A program made the position numbers and the translations under genes. This document shows positions 1 to 8,628 of a DNA stretch of 64,000 bases, in pieces (the first letter of the stretch is position 1; each line of letters opens with the position of its first letter). A model generated the notes under the pieces. It worked only from the letters and a program-made list of their open reading frames with translations. It was not told where the DNA came from and did not search any database. Source of the DNA: Flavobacterium sp. J372 (GTDB lineage Bacteria; Bacteroidota; Bacteroidia; Flavobacteriales; Flavobacteriaceae); assembly GCF_024699965.1 (NCBI RefSeq), contig NZ_JAJOMZ010000004.1:2822001-2886000 (forward strand). The letters run 5' to 3'.

Positions 1-17
1 CTTCTTTAAGAAACAGG

Positions 18-1196
18 TTATTGGTCTTTTCTCCACTTCGCACTTTCCTCAAAAACGTGTTCTAAAATCCGCGCATCCTGCTCGGTAAATTCCACTTTGC
101 GACGCGACATTACAATTTTTGCTGTTTCAAATGCTTTTTTGGTGATGTACGTAGTCATGCCCGATGCGCCACCCCATGAAAAGCTTGGTACGAAATTGCG
201 TGGGAACCCGCTGCCGAAAATATTTGCGCTCACACCCACAACCGTACCGGTGTTAAACATGGTGTTGATGCCGCATTTGCTATGGTCGCCCATCATCAAT
301 CCGCAAAACTGCAGGCCTGTTTTTACAAAGCTTTCTTTTTCATAGCTCCACAGTTTTACCTCTTCGTAATTATTTTTGAGATTAGAGTTGTTGGTGTCGG
401 CGCCAAGGTTACACCACTCGCCTAAAACTGAATTACCCAGGAAACCGTCATGCCCTTTATTGCTATACCCGAAAAGTACTGAATTGCTCACCTCCCCGCC
501 TATACGGCTGTGAGGGCCAACGGTAGTGGCGCCATACACTTTTGTAGCAAGTTTTACCTGGCCTTCCTCGCAAAGTGCAAAAGGCCCACGTATAACAGAG
601 CCTTCCATGATTTCGGCGTTCTTACCAATGTAAATTGGGCCGGTTGAGGCATTCAGCGTAACAAATTCCAGTTTTGCGCCTTCTTCAATAAATATGTTTT
701 CCGGGGAAATAGTATTAACGCTTGCAGGTATGGGCTGCGATACCCGGCCTTCGGTAAGCAGTTCAAAATCTTCGCGTATCGCCGCATCGTTCTTTTGGAA
801 AATATCCCACGGATGCTCAATGCGCAGGCAATCTTCGGTATAGTCAATTACATCATAGGTTTCAAAGTCAACTTCTTCCTGTGTGTCTTTGGTGTAAAAC
901 GCAATCACCTCATCACCGCAAACAATGGCCTGGTTAGCCTCAAGCCCCTGTACCATCTCAACCAAAACCTCATTCGGCAGGAATGACGCATTAATCATCA
1001 CATTTTCCTCCATCTCTACCATCGGGTATTTTTCCATCAGGTATTCTTCGGTAAGGGTTGTGGTGGTGTAGCCCAGGTATTTCTCCCATTTTTCACGAAT
1101 GGTAAGGATCCCTACACGAATGTCTGCCACCGGGCGCGTAAAAGTGAAAGGAAGCAGCGCATTGCGCACCGTACCGTCAAAAAGTATGTAGTTCAT
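18..1196 (-). CDS. GlmU-like sugar-phosphate nucleotidyltransferase family protein (alternative bacterial GlmU)
   Basis: This 392-residue protein has an N-terminal segment resembling a degenerate nucleotidyltransferase (FDGTVRNALLPFTFTRPVAD near residues 6-25). Its C-terminal half is a left-handed beta-helix with hexapeptide-like spacing, about residues 175-290, containing IYIGKNAEIMEGSVIRGPF and GEWCNLGADTNNSNLKNNY. This matches the Bacteroidota family often called alternative GlmU (UDP-GlcNAc diphosphorylase/glucosamine-1-phosphate acetyltransferase-like). A role in amino-sugar activation for the cell envelope is therefore likely but unproven; family members are named by distant similarity. 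It is complete, starts at ATG, and ends 17 bases from the left edge. The gene lies downstream of rpmE2 on the same strand, beyond that gene's terminator, so it is probably transcribed separately. Confidence 0.85.
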   Translation of the reverse strand: MNYILFDGTVRNALLPFTFTRPVADIRVGILTIREKWEKYLGYTTTTLTEEYLMEKYPMVEMEENVMINASFLPNEVLVEMVQGLEANQAIVCGDEVIAFYTKDTQEEVDFETYDVIDYTEDCLRIEHPWDIFQKNDAAIREDFELLTEGRVSQPIPASVNTISPENIFIEEGAKLEFVTLNASTGPIYIGKNAEIMEGSVIRGPFALCEEGQVKLATKVYGATTVGPHSRIGGEVSNSVLFGYSNKGHDGFLGNSVLGEWCNLGADTNNSNLKNNYEEVKLWSYEKESFVKTGLQFCGLMMGDHSKCGINTMFNTGTVVGVSANIFGSGFPRNFVPSFSWGGASGMTTYITKKAFETAKIVMSRRKVEFTEQDARILEHVFEESAKWRKDQ

Positions 1197-1258
1197 GGTT
1201 AGTTGAAAGTTTGAATGTTGAAAGTTGTAAAGTTAGGAAAGTTTTTGGAAGAAGCTAC

Positions 1259-1327
1259 TTAGCTTCTGAGCTTCTAAGCCGTTAAGCTATCGCTCAAGAG
1301 TAAAAAGCTAAGGAGCTCAGAAGCTTA
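1259..1327. repeat. Imperfect inverted repeat in the intergenic region
   Basis: The arm at 1259-1278 (TTAGCTTCTGAGCTTCTAAG) and the reverse complement of 1308-1327 agree at 17 of 20 positions, with a 29-base loop between them. The hairpin lies between the rpmE2 terminator and the GlmU-like gene. No T-tract follows on either strand, so it does not look like an intrinsic terminator; it may be an mRNA-stabilising or REP-like intergenic element. Confidence 0.5.
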
Positions 1328-1342
1328 TAACCTCAGCAGCTT

Positions 1343-1378
1343 TTAAAAAAAAAGCCCCTCCGTTTCCGGAAAGGCTTC
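1343..1378 (-). terminator. Intrinsic terminator of rpmE2
   Basis: Read on the minus strand, AGAAGCCTTTCC, a short loop and a GGAGGGGCTT arm form a stem that runs directly into a tract of nine T. It lies about 25 bases after the rpmE2 stop codon. Confidence 0.8.
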
Positions 1379-1401
1379 TGTATATCTTGAAATCCTGGAG
1401 A

Positions 1402-1653
1402 TTACTTCTGGAATTTCGCGTATTTGTTTTTGAACTTGTCGATACGTCCTGCTGTGTCGATAAGTTTAGATTTACCAGTGTAGAAAGGGTGTGAAGTCCT
1501 AGAGATCTCCATTTTCACTACCGGGTATTCAACGCCTTCGTGCATTATTGTTTCTTTTGTATCAGCTGTTGATTTAGTGATGAAAACTTCATCATTACTC
1601 ATGTCTTTAAACGCTACCAGCCTGTAATTTTCAGGGTGAACACCTTTTTTCAT
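1402..1653 (-). CDS. rpmE2: 50S ribosomal protein L31 type B
   Basis: This 83-residue protein begins [20 protein letters not shown], and [20 protein letters not shown] is diagnostic for L31. It lacks the CxxC zinc-ribbon cysteines of type A L31 and carries the type B internal extension, so it is the zinc-independent form. It is a component of the large ribosomal subunit. It is transcribed alone, from a well-matched promoter about 110 bases upstream, and closed by a strong terminator. The roughly 100-base leader contains a GC-rich hairpin. Confidence 0.97.
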   Translation of the reverse strand: MKKGVHPENYRLVAFKDMSNDEVFITKSTADTKETIMHEGVEYPVVKMEISRTSHPFYTGKSKLIDTAGRIDKFKNKYAKFQK

Positions 1654-1695
1654 CTTTGTAAATTTTTATTGTTTTGGCTGCACTTTGTTTTGCGG

Positions 1696-1712
1696 CTCCG
1701 CTCTTTCCGGAG
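1696..1712 (-). promoter_or_regulatory. Hairpin in the 5' leader of rpmE2
   Basis: CTCCG and CGGAG (1696-1700 and 1708-1712) form a 5-bp stem with a 7-base loop inside the untranslated leader of the L31 gene. Ribosomal protein mRNAs are often autoregulated through such leaders, so this is a candidate site. No known L31 leader family is matched by eye. Confidence 0.3.
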
Positions 1713-1760
1713 GTATAAACGCCACACAGCTTTTTGTTTAACGATTTTTATTCGAGTGTG

Positions 1761-1789
1761 CAAAAGTACAACTATTTTTTAAAAATCAA
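1761..1789 (-). promoter_or_regulatory. Bacteroidota-type promoter for rpmE2
   Basis: On the minus strand, TACTTTTG (plus 1761-1768) is a perfect TAnnTTTG -7 element. A TTG (plus 1787-1789) lies 18 bases further upstream, which is the expected -33 to -7 spacing for the Bacteroidota primary sigma factor. Transcription would start near 1754. Confidence 0.75.
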
Positions 1790-1856
1790 ATTTTTGAACA
1801 GCTTTTTTTCGCAATAAGGCGGTGCAAATTTGCAATAAGTATAAAAGAGTATTTAG

Positions 1857-1864
1857 TATATTTG
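1857..1864 (+). promoter_or_regulatory. -7 promoter element for the DUF4199-glycosyltransferase-PGM-ABC operon
   Basis: TATATTTG matches TAnnTTTG perfectly and sits 24 bases before the DUF4199 start codon. A TTTG at 1829-1832 is the only -33 candidate and is slightly far away (24 bases between elements). Confidence 0.6.
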
Positions 1865-1888
1865 TACATTAAATAACCAATCAAAACA

Positions 1889-2434
1889 ATGGAAAAAACT
1901 GTATCTCCTGCAAAATCGGCCATAACCTATGGTATAATGTTTGGCGCGATAATGATTCTTGAATTAGTTATAATGCACATAACCAAGCCCGACCCGCTTG
2001 AAATGTCTTGGGTAAGCATGGTTGTAAACCTGTTCAACTGGCTTATCCTTCCTGTGCTCTTCATTTCATTGGCATGCAATAACTTCAAGAAGAACCACAA
2101 CGGCGGGTTCATATCTTTCGGCCAGTGCCTTAAAATAGGAGTTTCTGTTGCAGTGGTAGCTGCTGTACTTTATTCAATATTTTACCTTGTTTTCACGATG
2201 ATATTCCCTGAATTTATTCCTGATGCTGTGGCGCAGGTAGAACGTGTAACAAGGGCCCAAAACCCTGACATGCCTGAAGACCAGCTTGAAATGTCGGTAT
2301 CTATGGTAAGTAAATTCATGCAGCCTGCACTTGCAATCCCTATTTCAATAGTAATGAATGCCTTTATAGGCCTTATCATATCACTTATAGTTGGCGCGAT
2401 TGTAAAACGCGATAATCCTGCTGCCGCCAATTAA
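1889..2434 (+). CDS. DUF4199 family membrane protein
   Basis: This 181-residue protein has four hydrophobic helices (about residues 12-32, 44-64, 77-107 and 145-172) and a conserved GGFISFGQCLKIG segment before the third, typical of DUF4199. A less conserved soluble loop, about residues 108-140, lies between helices 3 and 4. Function is unknown; the family is characteristic of Bacteroidota. It is the first gene of a tight operon: its stop overlaps the next start (TAATG), suggesting translational coupling to the glycosyltransferase and a possible envelope role. A second DUF4199 protein lies at 42611-43141. Confidence 0.88.
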   Translation: MEKTVSPAKSAITYGIMFGAIMILELVIMHITKPDPLEMSWVSMVVNLFNWLILPVLFISLACNNFKKNHNGGFISFGQCLKIGVSVAVVAAVLYSIFYLVFTMIFPEFIPDAVAQVERVTRAQNPDMPEDQLEMSVSMVSKFMQPALAIPISIVMNAFIGLIISLIVGAIVKRDNPAAAN

Positions 2435-3384
2435 TGGATATATCTGTTGTTATACCGCTTCTTAACGAAGAGGAATCTTTACGCGAACTAAGCCAGTGGA
2501 TTGCCAAAGTAATGGCTGAAAACAACTTCAGCTATGAAGTGATTTTTATTGATGACGGCAGTACCGACGGTTCGTGGAAGGTCATAAATGAGCTTGCTGA
2601 AACGGGCCAAAACATAAAGGCCATACGTTTCCTTCGCAATTATGGCAAGAGCCAGGCGCTTCATGCCGGTTTTGCAAAGGCCGAAGGCGATGTGGTGATT
2701 ACCATGGATGCCGACCTGCAGGATAACCCCGGCGAGATACCGGAGCTGTATAACATGGTGACGGCGCAGGGGTATGACCTGGTTTCTGGCTGGAAGAAAA
2801 AGCGGTATGATTCGGTTGTATCTAAAAACCTGCCTTCAAAACTTTTTAACTGGGCAGCTCGCAAAACATCAGGCGTAAAGCTTAACGACTTCAACTGCGG
2901 CCTTAAGGCCTACAAAAATGTTGTGGTAAAAAATATAGAAGTATCGGGCGAGATGCACCGCTACATACCGGTACTCGCTAAGAATGCCGGCTTTGGCAAC
3001 ATAGGTGAAAAAGTGGTACTGCACCAGGCACGCAAATACGGCAGCACCAAGTTTGGCATGGAGCGCTTCATCAACGGCTTTCTCGACCTGATAACCATAT
3101 GGTTCCTGTCGCGTTTCGGCAAGCGGCCCATGCACCTTTTCGGGGCGCTGGGTGCAATCATGTTTATGATAGGGATGCTTTCTGCCGTGTATATCGGGGT
3201 TATGAAGCTTGTGAAGTTATATAGCCATGAGCCTGCCATACTGGTAACAGATAACCCATGGTTTTACATAGCCCTCACCACCATGGTGCTGGGCACACAG
3301 CTTTTTCTGGCAGGTTTCCTTGGGGAAATCATCCTGCGCACCAAAAGCAACGAAGGGCGGTACAAGATTAGTGAAACGATATAA
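2434..3384 (+). CDS. Family 2 glycosyltransferase (polyprenyl-phosphate sugar transferase type)
   Basis: This 316-residue GT-A enzyme has SVVIPLLNEEESLREL (about 4-19), FIDDGSTDGSW (about 38-48) and the metal-binding DAD of TMDADLQDNPGEIP (about 90-103). Two C-terminal transmembrane helices lie near 232-255 and 275-300. This is the layout of GtrB/DPM1/ArnC-like transferases that load sugars onto undecaprenyl phosphate at the inner membrane. The start overlaps the DUF4199 stop by one base and phosphoglucomutase follows 18 bases later, so sugar activation and transfer are co-expressed. The sugar cannot be deduced. Confidence 0.9.
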   Translation: MDISVVIPLLNEEESLRELSQWIAKVMAENNFSYEVIFIDDGSTDGSWKVINELAETGQNIKAIRFLRNYGKSQALHAGFAKAEGDVVITMDADLQDNPGEIPELYNMVTAQGYDLVSGWKKKRYDSVVSKNLPSKLFNWAARKTSGVKLNDFNCGLKAYKNVVVKNIEVSGEMHRYIPVLAKNAGFGNIGEKVVLHQARKYGSTKFGMERFINGFLDLITIWFLSRFGKRPMHLFGALGAIMFMIGMLSAVYIGVMKLVKLYSHEPAILVTDNPWFYIALTTMVLGTQLFLAGFLGEIILRTKSNEGRYKISETI

Positions 3385-3402
3385 ATTGCTATAATCCGAA
3401 TT

Positions 3403-5130
3403 ATGGAAATTGAAAAATCTATTTTAGACAAAGCCAATATCTGGCTTACAGATACTTTTGATGCAGACACCCACAAGGCTATTGAAGCGATGATGACATC
3501 GTCTCCCAAAGAGCTGGAGGATAGTTTTTATAAAAACCTTGAGTTCGGTACAGGCGGTATGCGCGGCGTTATGGGCCCGGGCACCAACCGCATCAATAAA
3601 TATACGCTGGGAAAAGCAACGCAGGGCCTTAGTGATTATCTAAAGACGTCTTTTCCGGGTGAGGAACTGAAAGTTGCCATAGCATATGACTGCCGCCACA
3701 ACAGCGATACGCTTGCAAAAGTAGTGGCTGATGTTTTCTCGGCAAACGGTATTAAGGTTTTCCTGTTTGAAGAACTGCGCCCTACGCCGGAACTATCTTT
3801 TGCAGTGAAATACCTTAACTGCCATGCCGGTATTGTACTCACTGCATCACACAATCCGCCTGAATATAATGGCTACAAGGTATACTGGCAGGATGGCGGA
3901 CAGCTTGTGCCACCACAGGATGGCGAGCTGATTCAGGTTATTGAGGCCCTTGAATATGAGGCCATAAACTTTAAAGCTGATGAAAGCCTGATTGAATATA
4001 TTGGTGAGGAGATTGATGATGCTTTCCTGAAATCATCATTAACTACAGCCAGTTTTAATATCGATGCTGAAGCAAGGCAAAACCTGAAAATTGTTTATAC
4101 ACCGCTTCATGGTACATCGGTAAAACTGATACCGGAACTGCTTGAAAAGGCAGGCTATACCAACATGGAAATCGTGGCGGAACAGGCTGTACCAAACGGC
4201 GACTTCCCAACCGTGAAATCACCAAACCCCGAAGAGCCTGAAGCACTGGCAATGGCTATTGAGCTGGCAGACCATGTAGATGCTGATATTGTAATTGGCA
4301 CTGACCCTGACAGTGACCGCCTCGGCGTGGCAGTACGCAATGGCAACGGCATCATGACGCTGCTGAACGGCAACCAGACGATGGTAATCATGACGCACTT
4401 TTTGCTGGAACAATGGAAAAAGCAAAGCAAATTGGACGGCAGGCAATTCATTGGGTCAACTATCGTATCAACCCCGATGATGATGGAACTTGCCACAGCC
4501 TATGATGTTGAATGTAAAGTAGGCCTTACTGGCTTTAAATGGATAGCCAAGTTTATAAAAGATTTCCCTGAGCAGGAATTTATAGGCGGTGGCGAAGAGA
4601 GCTTCGGCTTTATGGTGGGCGATGCCGTGCGCGATAAAGATGCAGTGACCTCTACCCTGCTGCTGTGTGAAATTGCAGCACAGGCCAAGGCTAATGCAAG
4701 CTCACTTTACCAGGAGCTTATTAAATTGTATGAGCAGTTTGGCTTCTATAAAGAATACCTTATTTCACTTACCAAAAAAGGTAAAGACGGCGCTGCCGAG
4801 ATAAAGGAAATGATGACCCAGATGCGCGAAAACCCGCTAAAAGAGATAAACGGCCAGCGTGTGGTAATGGTGGAAGACTACAAGGCATCATCAGCCAAAA
4901 ACCTTTTCAGCGGAGAAGTGGAAGAACTGAAGATACCAAAGAGCGACGTATTGATATACTACCTTGAAGACGGTACAAAAATCTGTGCACGCCCAAGCGG
5001 TACCGAGCCAAAGATCAAGTTTTACTTCAGCGTTAACGAACCGCTTGACGATGTGAACAACTTCAAGCGCGTGGAAGAACAGCTTGATGCCAAAATAAAA
5101 AACATCATCACAGAGATGAATCTTATATAA
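3403..5130 (+). CDS. Phosphoglucomutase/phosphomannomutase family protein
   Basis: This 575-residue alpha-D-phosphohexomutase carries all four family motifs: the phosphoserine loop TASHNPPEYNGYK (Ser149), the metal loop GTDPDSDRLG (about 300-309), the sugar loop GGGEESFGF (about 394-402) and the phosphate loop RPSGTEPKIKF (about 530-540). It should interconvert hexose 1- and 6-phosphates in the cytoplasm. The length is typical of the PGM2-like group. It follows the glycosyltransferase closely and abuts the ABC exporter (stop TAA immediately followed by ATG), supporting an operon for sugar-nucleotide supply and glycoconjugate export. Confidence 0.95.
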   Translation: MEIEKSILDKANIWLTDTFDADTHKAIEAMMTSSPKELEDSFYKNLEFGTGGMRGVMGPGTNRINKYTLGKATQGLSDYLKTSFPGEELKVAIAYDCRHNSDTLAKVVADVFSANGIKVFLFEELRPTPELSFAVKYLNCHAGIVLTASHNPPEYNGYKVYWQDGGQLVPPQDGELIQVIEALEYEAINFKADESLIEYIGEEIDDAFLKSSLTTASFNIDAEARQNLKIVYTPLHGTSVKLIPELLEKAGYTNMEIVAEQAVPNGDFPTVKSPNPEEPEALAMAIELADHVDADIVIGTDPDSDRLGVAVRNGNGIMTLLNGNQTMVIMTHFLLEQWKKQSKLDGRQFIGSTIVSTPMMMELATAYDVECKVGLTGFKWIAKFIKDFPEQEFIGGGEESFGFMVGDAVRDKDAVTSTLLLCEIAAQAKANASSLYQELIKLYEQFGFYKEYLISLTKKGKDGAAEIKEMMTQMRENPLKEINGQRVVMVEDYKASSAKNLFSGEVEELKIPKSDVLIYYLEDGTKICARPSGTEPKIKFYFSVNEPLDDVNNFKRVEEQLDAKIKNIITEMNLI

Positions 5131-6960
5131 ATGAGTAACTTCAAAAAATTACTGCCTTATGCGGCGCCGTATAAACAATATGCGGCGCTCAATATTTTTT
5201 TCAATGTGCTGTACGCTTTATTCAGCACGCTGTCTTTCATAGCCCTTATGCCGATGATTTCGGTACTTTTCGGTGAAACTGAAAAAGTTACTATAGAGCC
5301 GGTATATACAGGCTTCAACAACATAAAATCATATCTGGGCGATTACCTAAACTACTACGTTACCACCACAAATGCCGAAAAAGGCATCGAGTTTACGCTG
5401 GGCGTTATGGTTGCGCTTATTATCTCTGCATTTTTACTAAAGAACTTGAGCAATTACTTCGCACTGTTCTTTGCCACGTTCCTGCGCAACGGTGTACTCT
5501 TCAGCCTTAGAAATGCCATGTATAAAAAGATTGTAGAGCTGCCTGTGTCTTTCTTTTCAGAGAAACGTAAAGGCGATACTATGGCCCGTATTGCCAATGA
5601 TGTTGCCGAGGTACAGCATACCTACCTTTCGGTACTGGAAATGATAATCAAAGAGCCGCTAACCATGATATTTACAGTGGTTACCATGTTTACAATAAGT
5701 GTAAAGCTTACGCTGTTTGTTTTCGTATTCCTGCCGGTTTCGGGTATGATCATCTCTGTAGTGGGTAAAAGGCTTAAAAAGCAATCGCTTAGGGCCCAGA
5801 ATGAGCAGGGCATATTCCTTTCGGTAATCGAAGAAACCCTTGGCGGCCTTAAAGTGATTAAAAGCTTTACTTCAGAAAAATACTTCCGTAAAAAGTTTGC
5901 CGACAGTACAGGGCGTTTCAATACGCTGTCAAACAGCATCATGAACAGGCAGAACCTTGCTTCGCCATTGAGCGAATTTTTAGGAATAACTGTAATAGCG
6001 ATACTGCTATGGTATGGTGGCCACATGGTATTGGTAGAAAACTCACTGCAGGGTTCGGCATTTATTATTTACATGGGCCTAGCCTATAACATCCTTACTC
6101 CTGCAAAAGCAATATCTAAAGCATCTTACGACCTGAAGAAAGGTAATGCAGCGGCCGACCGTATTATGGAAATACTCGAGACGCCAAATACCATAGTAAG
6201 CAAAAAAGGTGCGGTTGAAAAAAACACTTTTGACAGTAATATCACTGTTGAAGCTATAAACTTCCGCTATGAGGAAGAAAATGTGCTAAAGAACTTTTCG
6301 CTTACCATACCAAAAGGCCAGACTGTCGCGCTTGTAGGCCAGTCAGGCAGCGGTAAGAGTACCATAGCCAACCTGCTCACCCGTTTTTATGATGTACAGG
6401 AAGGCAGCATCAAATTTGACGGTACCGATATCCGCGACTATTCCCTGGAATCACTCCGCAGCATGATTGGCCTGGTAACGCAGGACAGTATTCTCTTTAA
6501 TGATACACTGCGCAACAATGTCGCTCTTGGCAAGCCTGATGCTACCCATGAAGAGATTATTGAAGCATTGAAAATTGCCAATGCCTACGAGTTTGTGATG
6601 AACCTGCCTAAAGGCCTTGAGACTAACATTGGCGACAGTGGCAATAAGCTTTCGGGCGGACAGAAACAGCGCCTTAGTATTGCCCGCGCGGTTCTTAAGA
6701 ACCCGCCGATAATGGTACTTGACGAAGCAACCTCTGCTCTCGACACTGAAAGTGAAAGACTGGTACAGGATGCACTTGAAAACATGATGCAGAACCGTAC
6801 ATCTGTTGTGATTGCGCACAGGCTTTCAACCATACAAAAAGCCGACAAGATTGTAGTGATGCAAAAAGGCGAAATTGTTGAGGAAGGAACCCATGACGAG
6901 CTTCTTGCCAAAGGCGGCACCTATAGCAAGCTGGTGATGATGCAGTCGTTTGAATCGTAA
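5131..6960 (+). CDS. ABC exporter with fused membrane and ATPase domains (MsbA-like)
   Basis: This 609-residue protein has a six-helix ABC transmembrane domain in the first 320 residues and a complete ATPase domain. The latter has Walker A GQSGSGKST (about 403-411), a Q-loop TQDSILF, signature LSGGQKQR (about 507), Walker B IMVLDEATSALD (about 527-538) and H-loop VIAHRLST. The half-transporter should homodimerise in the inner membrane. MsbA-like lipid or lipopolysaccharide flipping is the likely role given the upstream glycosyltransferase, but substrate cannot be assigned from sequence. It starts directly at the PGM stop and a strong terminator follows. Confidence 0.92.
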   Translation: MSNFKKLLPYAAPYKQYAALNIFFNVLYALFSTLSFIALMPMISVLFGETEKVTIEPVYTGFNNIKSYLGDYLNYYVTTTNAEKGIEFTLGVMVALIISAFLLKNLSNYFALFFATFLRNGVLFSLRNAMYKKIVELPVSFFSEKRKGDTMARIANDVAEVQHTYLSVLEMIIKEPLTMIFTVVTMFTISVKLTLFVFVFLPVSGMIISVVGKRLKKQSLRAQNEQGIFLSVIEETLGGLKVIKSFTSEKYFRKKFADSTGRFNTLSNSIMNRQNLASPLSEFLGITVIAILLWYGGHMVLVENSLQGSAFIIYMGLAYNILTPAKAISKASYDLKKGNAAADRIMEILETPNTIVSKKGAVEKNTFDSNITVEAINFRYEEENVLKNFSLTIPKGQTVALVGQSGSGKSTIANLLTRFYDVQEGSIKFDGTDIRDYSLESLRSMIGLVTQDSILFNDTLRNNVALGKPDATHEEIIEALKIANAYEFVMNLPKGLETNIGDSGNKLSGGQKQRLSIARAVLKNPPIMVLDEATSALDTESERLVQDALENMMQNRTSVVIAHRLSTIQKADKIVVMQKGEIVEEGTHDELLAKGGTYSKLVMMQSFES

Positions 6961-6965
6961 ATTAA

Positions 6966-6995
6966 TTAGCCTCCGGTTTCGCCGGAGGTTTTTGT
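6966..6995 (+). terminator. Intrinsic terminator after the ABC exporter
   Basis: GCCTCCGG-TTTC-GCCGGAGG is followed by TTTTTGTTTGG, starting a few bases after the exporter stop codon. It closes the four-gene operon. Confidence 0.88.
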
Positions 6996-7073
6996 TTGGT
7001 TTTGAAACAATCACAATGGCTTAACGTTTTGTTTTACAAAATCATGTTATCTTAGTGGAAAATCACACTTAGC

Positions 7074-7772
7074 ATGTATAAGCCTATAAAAAGCATACAA
7101 CTACCTGACGCTGATGTAGTGGTCTGGAAATACCTTGACCTCTCCAAATTTCTTGATATGCTTTTGTGCAGGAAAATGTTTATGGCACGTTCAGATAAGT
7201 TTGAAGACCAGTATGAAGGCACCTTCAGCGAGCCTACTTTTGAAGAACTGAAGCGCATTGCCGCTGATAAGCCCGAGTTCCTCGACACATATAAAAATAT
7301 GCGCAAAAATGTGGTGGTTAGCAGTTGGCATATAAACACATATGAGTCTTATGCTATGTGGCAAATTTTTACAAAGAACAATGAGGGCCTGGCTATACAG
7401 TCAACTGTGGGGAGGCTGCAGCAGGCACTTGCCCCCGAGCAGAAGTATGAGCAGCACATTGGTGCGGTAAAATACATCGATTATAAGAAAGAATATATTC
7501 CCTTTGATGATGATTTCTTCCCATTCCTGTTCAAACGGAAAAGTTTCCAGTACGAGAGGGAAGTACGCATCATTTCAAACCTTACTAAATACGACCTCAA
7601 CATAAATGAAGGTGTCAAAATAGATGTGGACATTAACACGCTGATTGAGCGTATTTATATCCACCCAAAATCGGAAAACTGGTACAAAAACCTCGTGATA
7701 CAACTTATGCAGCAACTTGGGTTTGATTTTATTATTGAAAAATCAGACCTGGAGAGTGATATACTGATTTAA
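7074..7772 (+). CDS. DUF2971 domain-containing protein
   Basis: This 232-residue soluble protein shows the DUF2971 pattern: KYLDLSKFLDMLLCRKMFMA near residues 19-38, RSDKFEDQYEG, SSWHINTYESYAMWQIF, an aromatic and charged centre, and REVRIIS near residue 163. The function of DUF2971 is not established. It has no signal peptide or membrane segment. It is monocistronic, with a moderate promoter-like sequence (TATCTTAG) about 20 bases before the start and AT-rich repetitive sequence after it. Confidence 0.85.
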   Translation: MYKPIKSIQLPDADVVVWKYLDLSKFLDMLLCRKMFMARSDKFEDQYEGTFSEPTFEELKRIAADKPEFLDTYKNMRKNVVVSSWHINTYESYAMWQIFTKNNEGLAIQSTVGRLQQALAPEQKYEQHIGAVKYIDYKKEYIPFDDDFFPFLFKRKSFQYEREVRIISNLTKYDLNINEGVKIDVDINTLIERIYIHPKSENWYKNLVIQLMQQLGFDFIIEKSDLESDILI

Positions 7773-7864
7773 GATTTTCGAATTAAGAATTAAGATTTAG
7801 CTCACTCAAGTATCAATTTTAGACTTTTTTCCTGACCCACCTGGCTTTGGCTTGTGACTAAAAA

Positions 7865-8581
7865 CTACTTTACCGGCTCATACCCTTCCGCTTTCCATTC
7901 TTCAGCCATGAGGTTTACATAATGATAATGCACCATATCGTTCTTATCAAATGCTCCGTTTTTATTGATGTCTTCAATAGTCCGGAAATACAGCCTGTTC
8001 TGCGCCTCAATTATATTCCAGTCTATAAGCTCCTGCATATCTTTTGAAAGCTTCGTAAATCCCTTACCTCCCATCTCGCTTATGTATAGCGATTTGATAT
8101 CGTTGGCATCCAACTTACCATCTTTATTAGTATCAGCATCTACCAGAGTATAAACAAGGAGCTGTCTTTTGGCAAGCATAGTATTGAGGCAGGTAGCGGT
8201 TTGTATCTGAATCTTTTTATCTGTCAGCGAAACCATCGAGGTTGAATCAAGATGCTGAAACTTCAGGTTTTCAAAATACCCTGTAATCTCATACCTGTTG
8301 TAGTTTGATATAGCATAGCTTGCAGAGCTGTTGGTGCGGCTGCTGCCATAGCTGCGGTTACTGTCATCATACACCCTTATATCACCTACCGGATGAATGA
8401 GGTATTTTGTACCCTCCATAAGTATAGGCAGGTCTGCCACTTTTATCTGGCTTGTATCCGGCTTTTTTACTGCCGCAGCCTTGCTTTCGTCATAAATAAC
8501 TTTAGGCTTTTCTTTTTCTTTTACACAGCTTATAGTGATAGCGCTGACAAGCGCGGCAATGGCAATGATAACTCTGTTCAT
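7865..8581 (-). CDS. Lipoprotein with two EF-hand/dockerin-like calcium loops
   Basis: This 238-residue protein has a lipoprotein signal peptide (Cys19 in AITISCVKEK). Two calcium-loop motifs are visible: D150-x-N152-x-D154-G and ending at D161 (DTNKDGKLDAND), and D204-x-N206-x-N208-G ending at D215 (DINKNGAFDKND). Both fit the DxNxDG...D pattern of dockerin/EF-hand loops, here separated by a helical stretch. The Ser/Tyr/Asn-rich region near 70-95 is probably flexible. It follows the TonB-dependent receptor by 48 bases on the same strand, so it may be a surface or periplasmic partner of that receptor. No known family was recognised beyond the loops. Confidence 0.75.
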   Translation of the reverse strand: MNRVIIAIAALVSAITISCVKEKEKPKVIYDESKAAAVKKPDTSQIKVADLPILMEGTKYLIHPVGDIRVYDDSNRSYGSSRTNSSASYAISNYNRYEITGYFENLKFQHLDSTSMVSLTDKKIQIQTATCLNTMLAKRQLLVYTLVDADTNKDGKLDANDIKSLYISEMGGKGFTKLSKDMQELIDWNIIEAQNRLYFRTIEDINKNGAFDKNDMVHYHYVNLMAEEWKAEGYEPVK

Positions 8582-8628
8582 AGTTTTCTCAGGATGTAGT
8601 GTACCAAAAATAGCGAAAAACTTTCAAA

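Noticed and set aside
7074..7772. DUF2971 gene as part of a defence island
   Set aside because: No toxin, nuclease, restriction or other defence gene lies beside it; its neighbours are a housekeeping exporter operon and an envelope operon.
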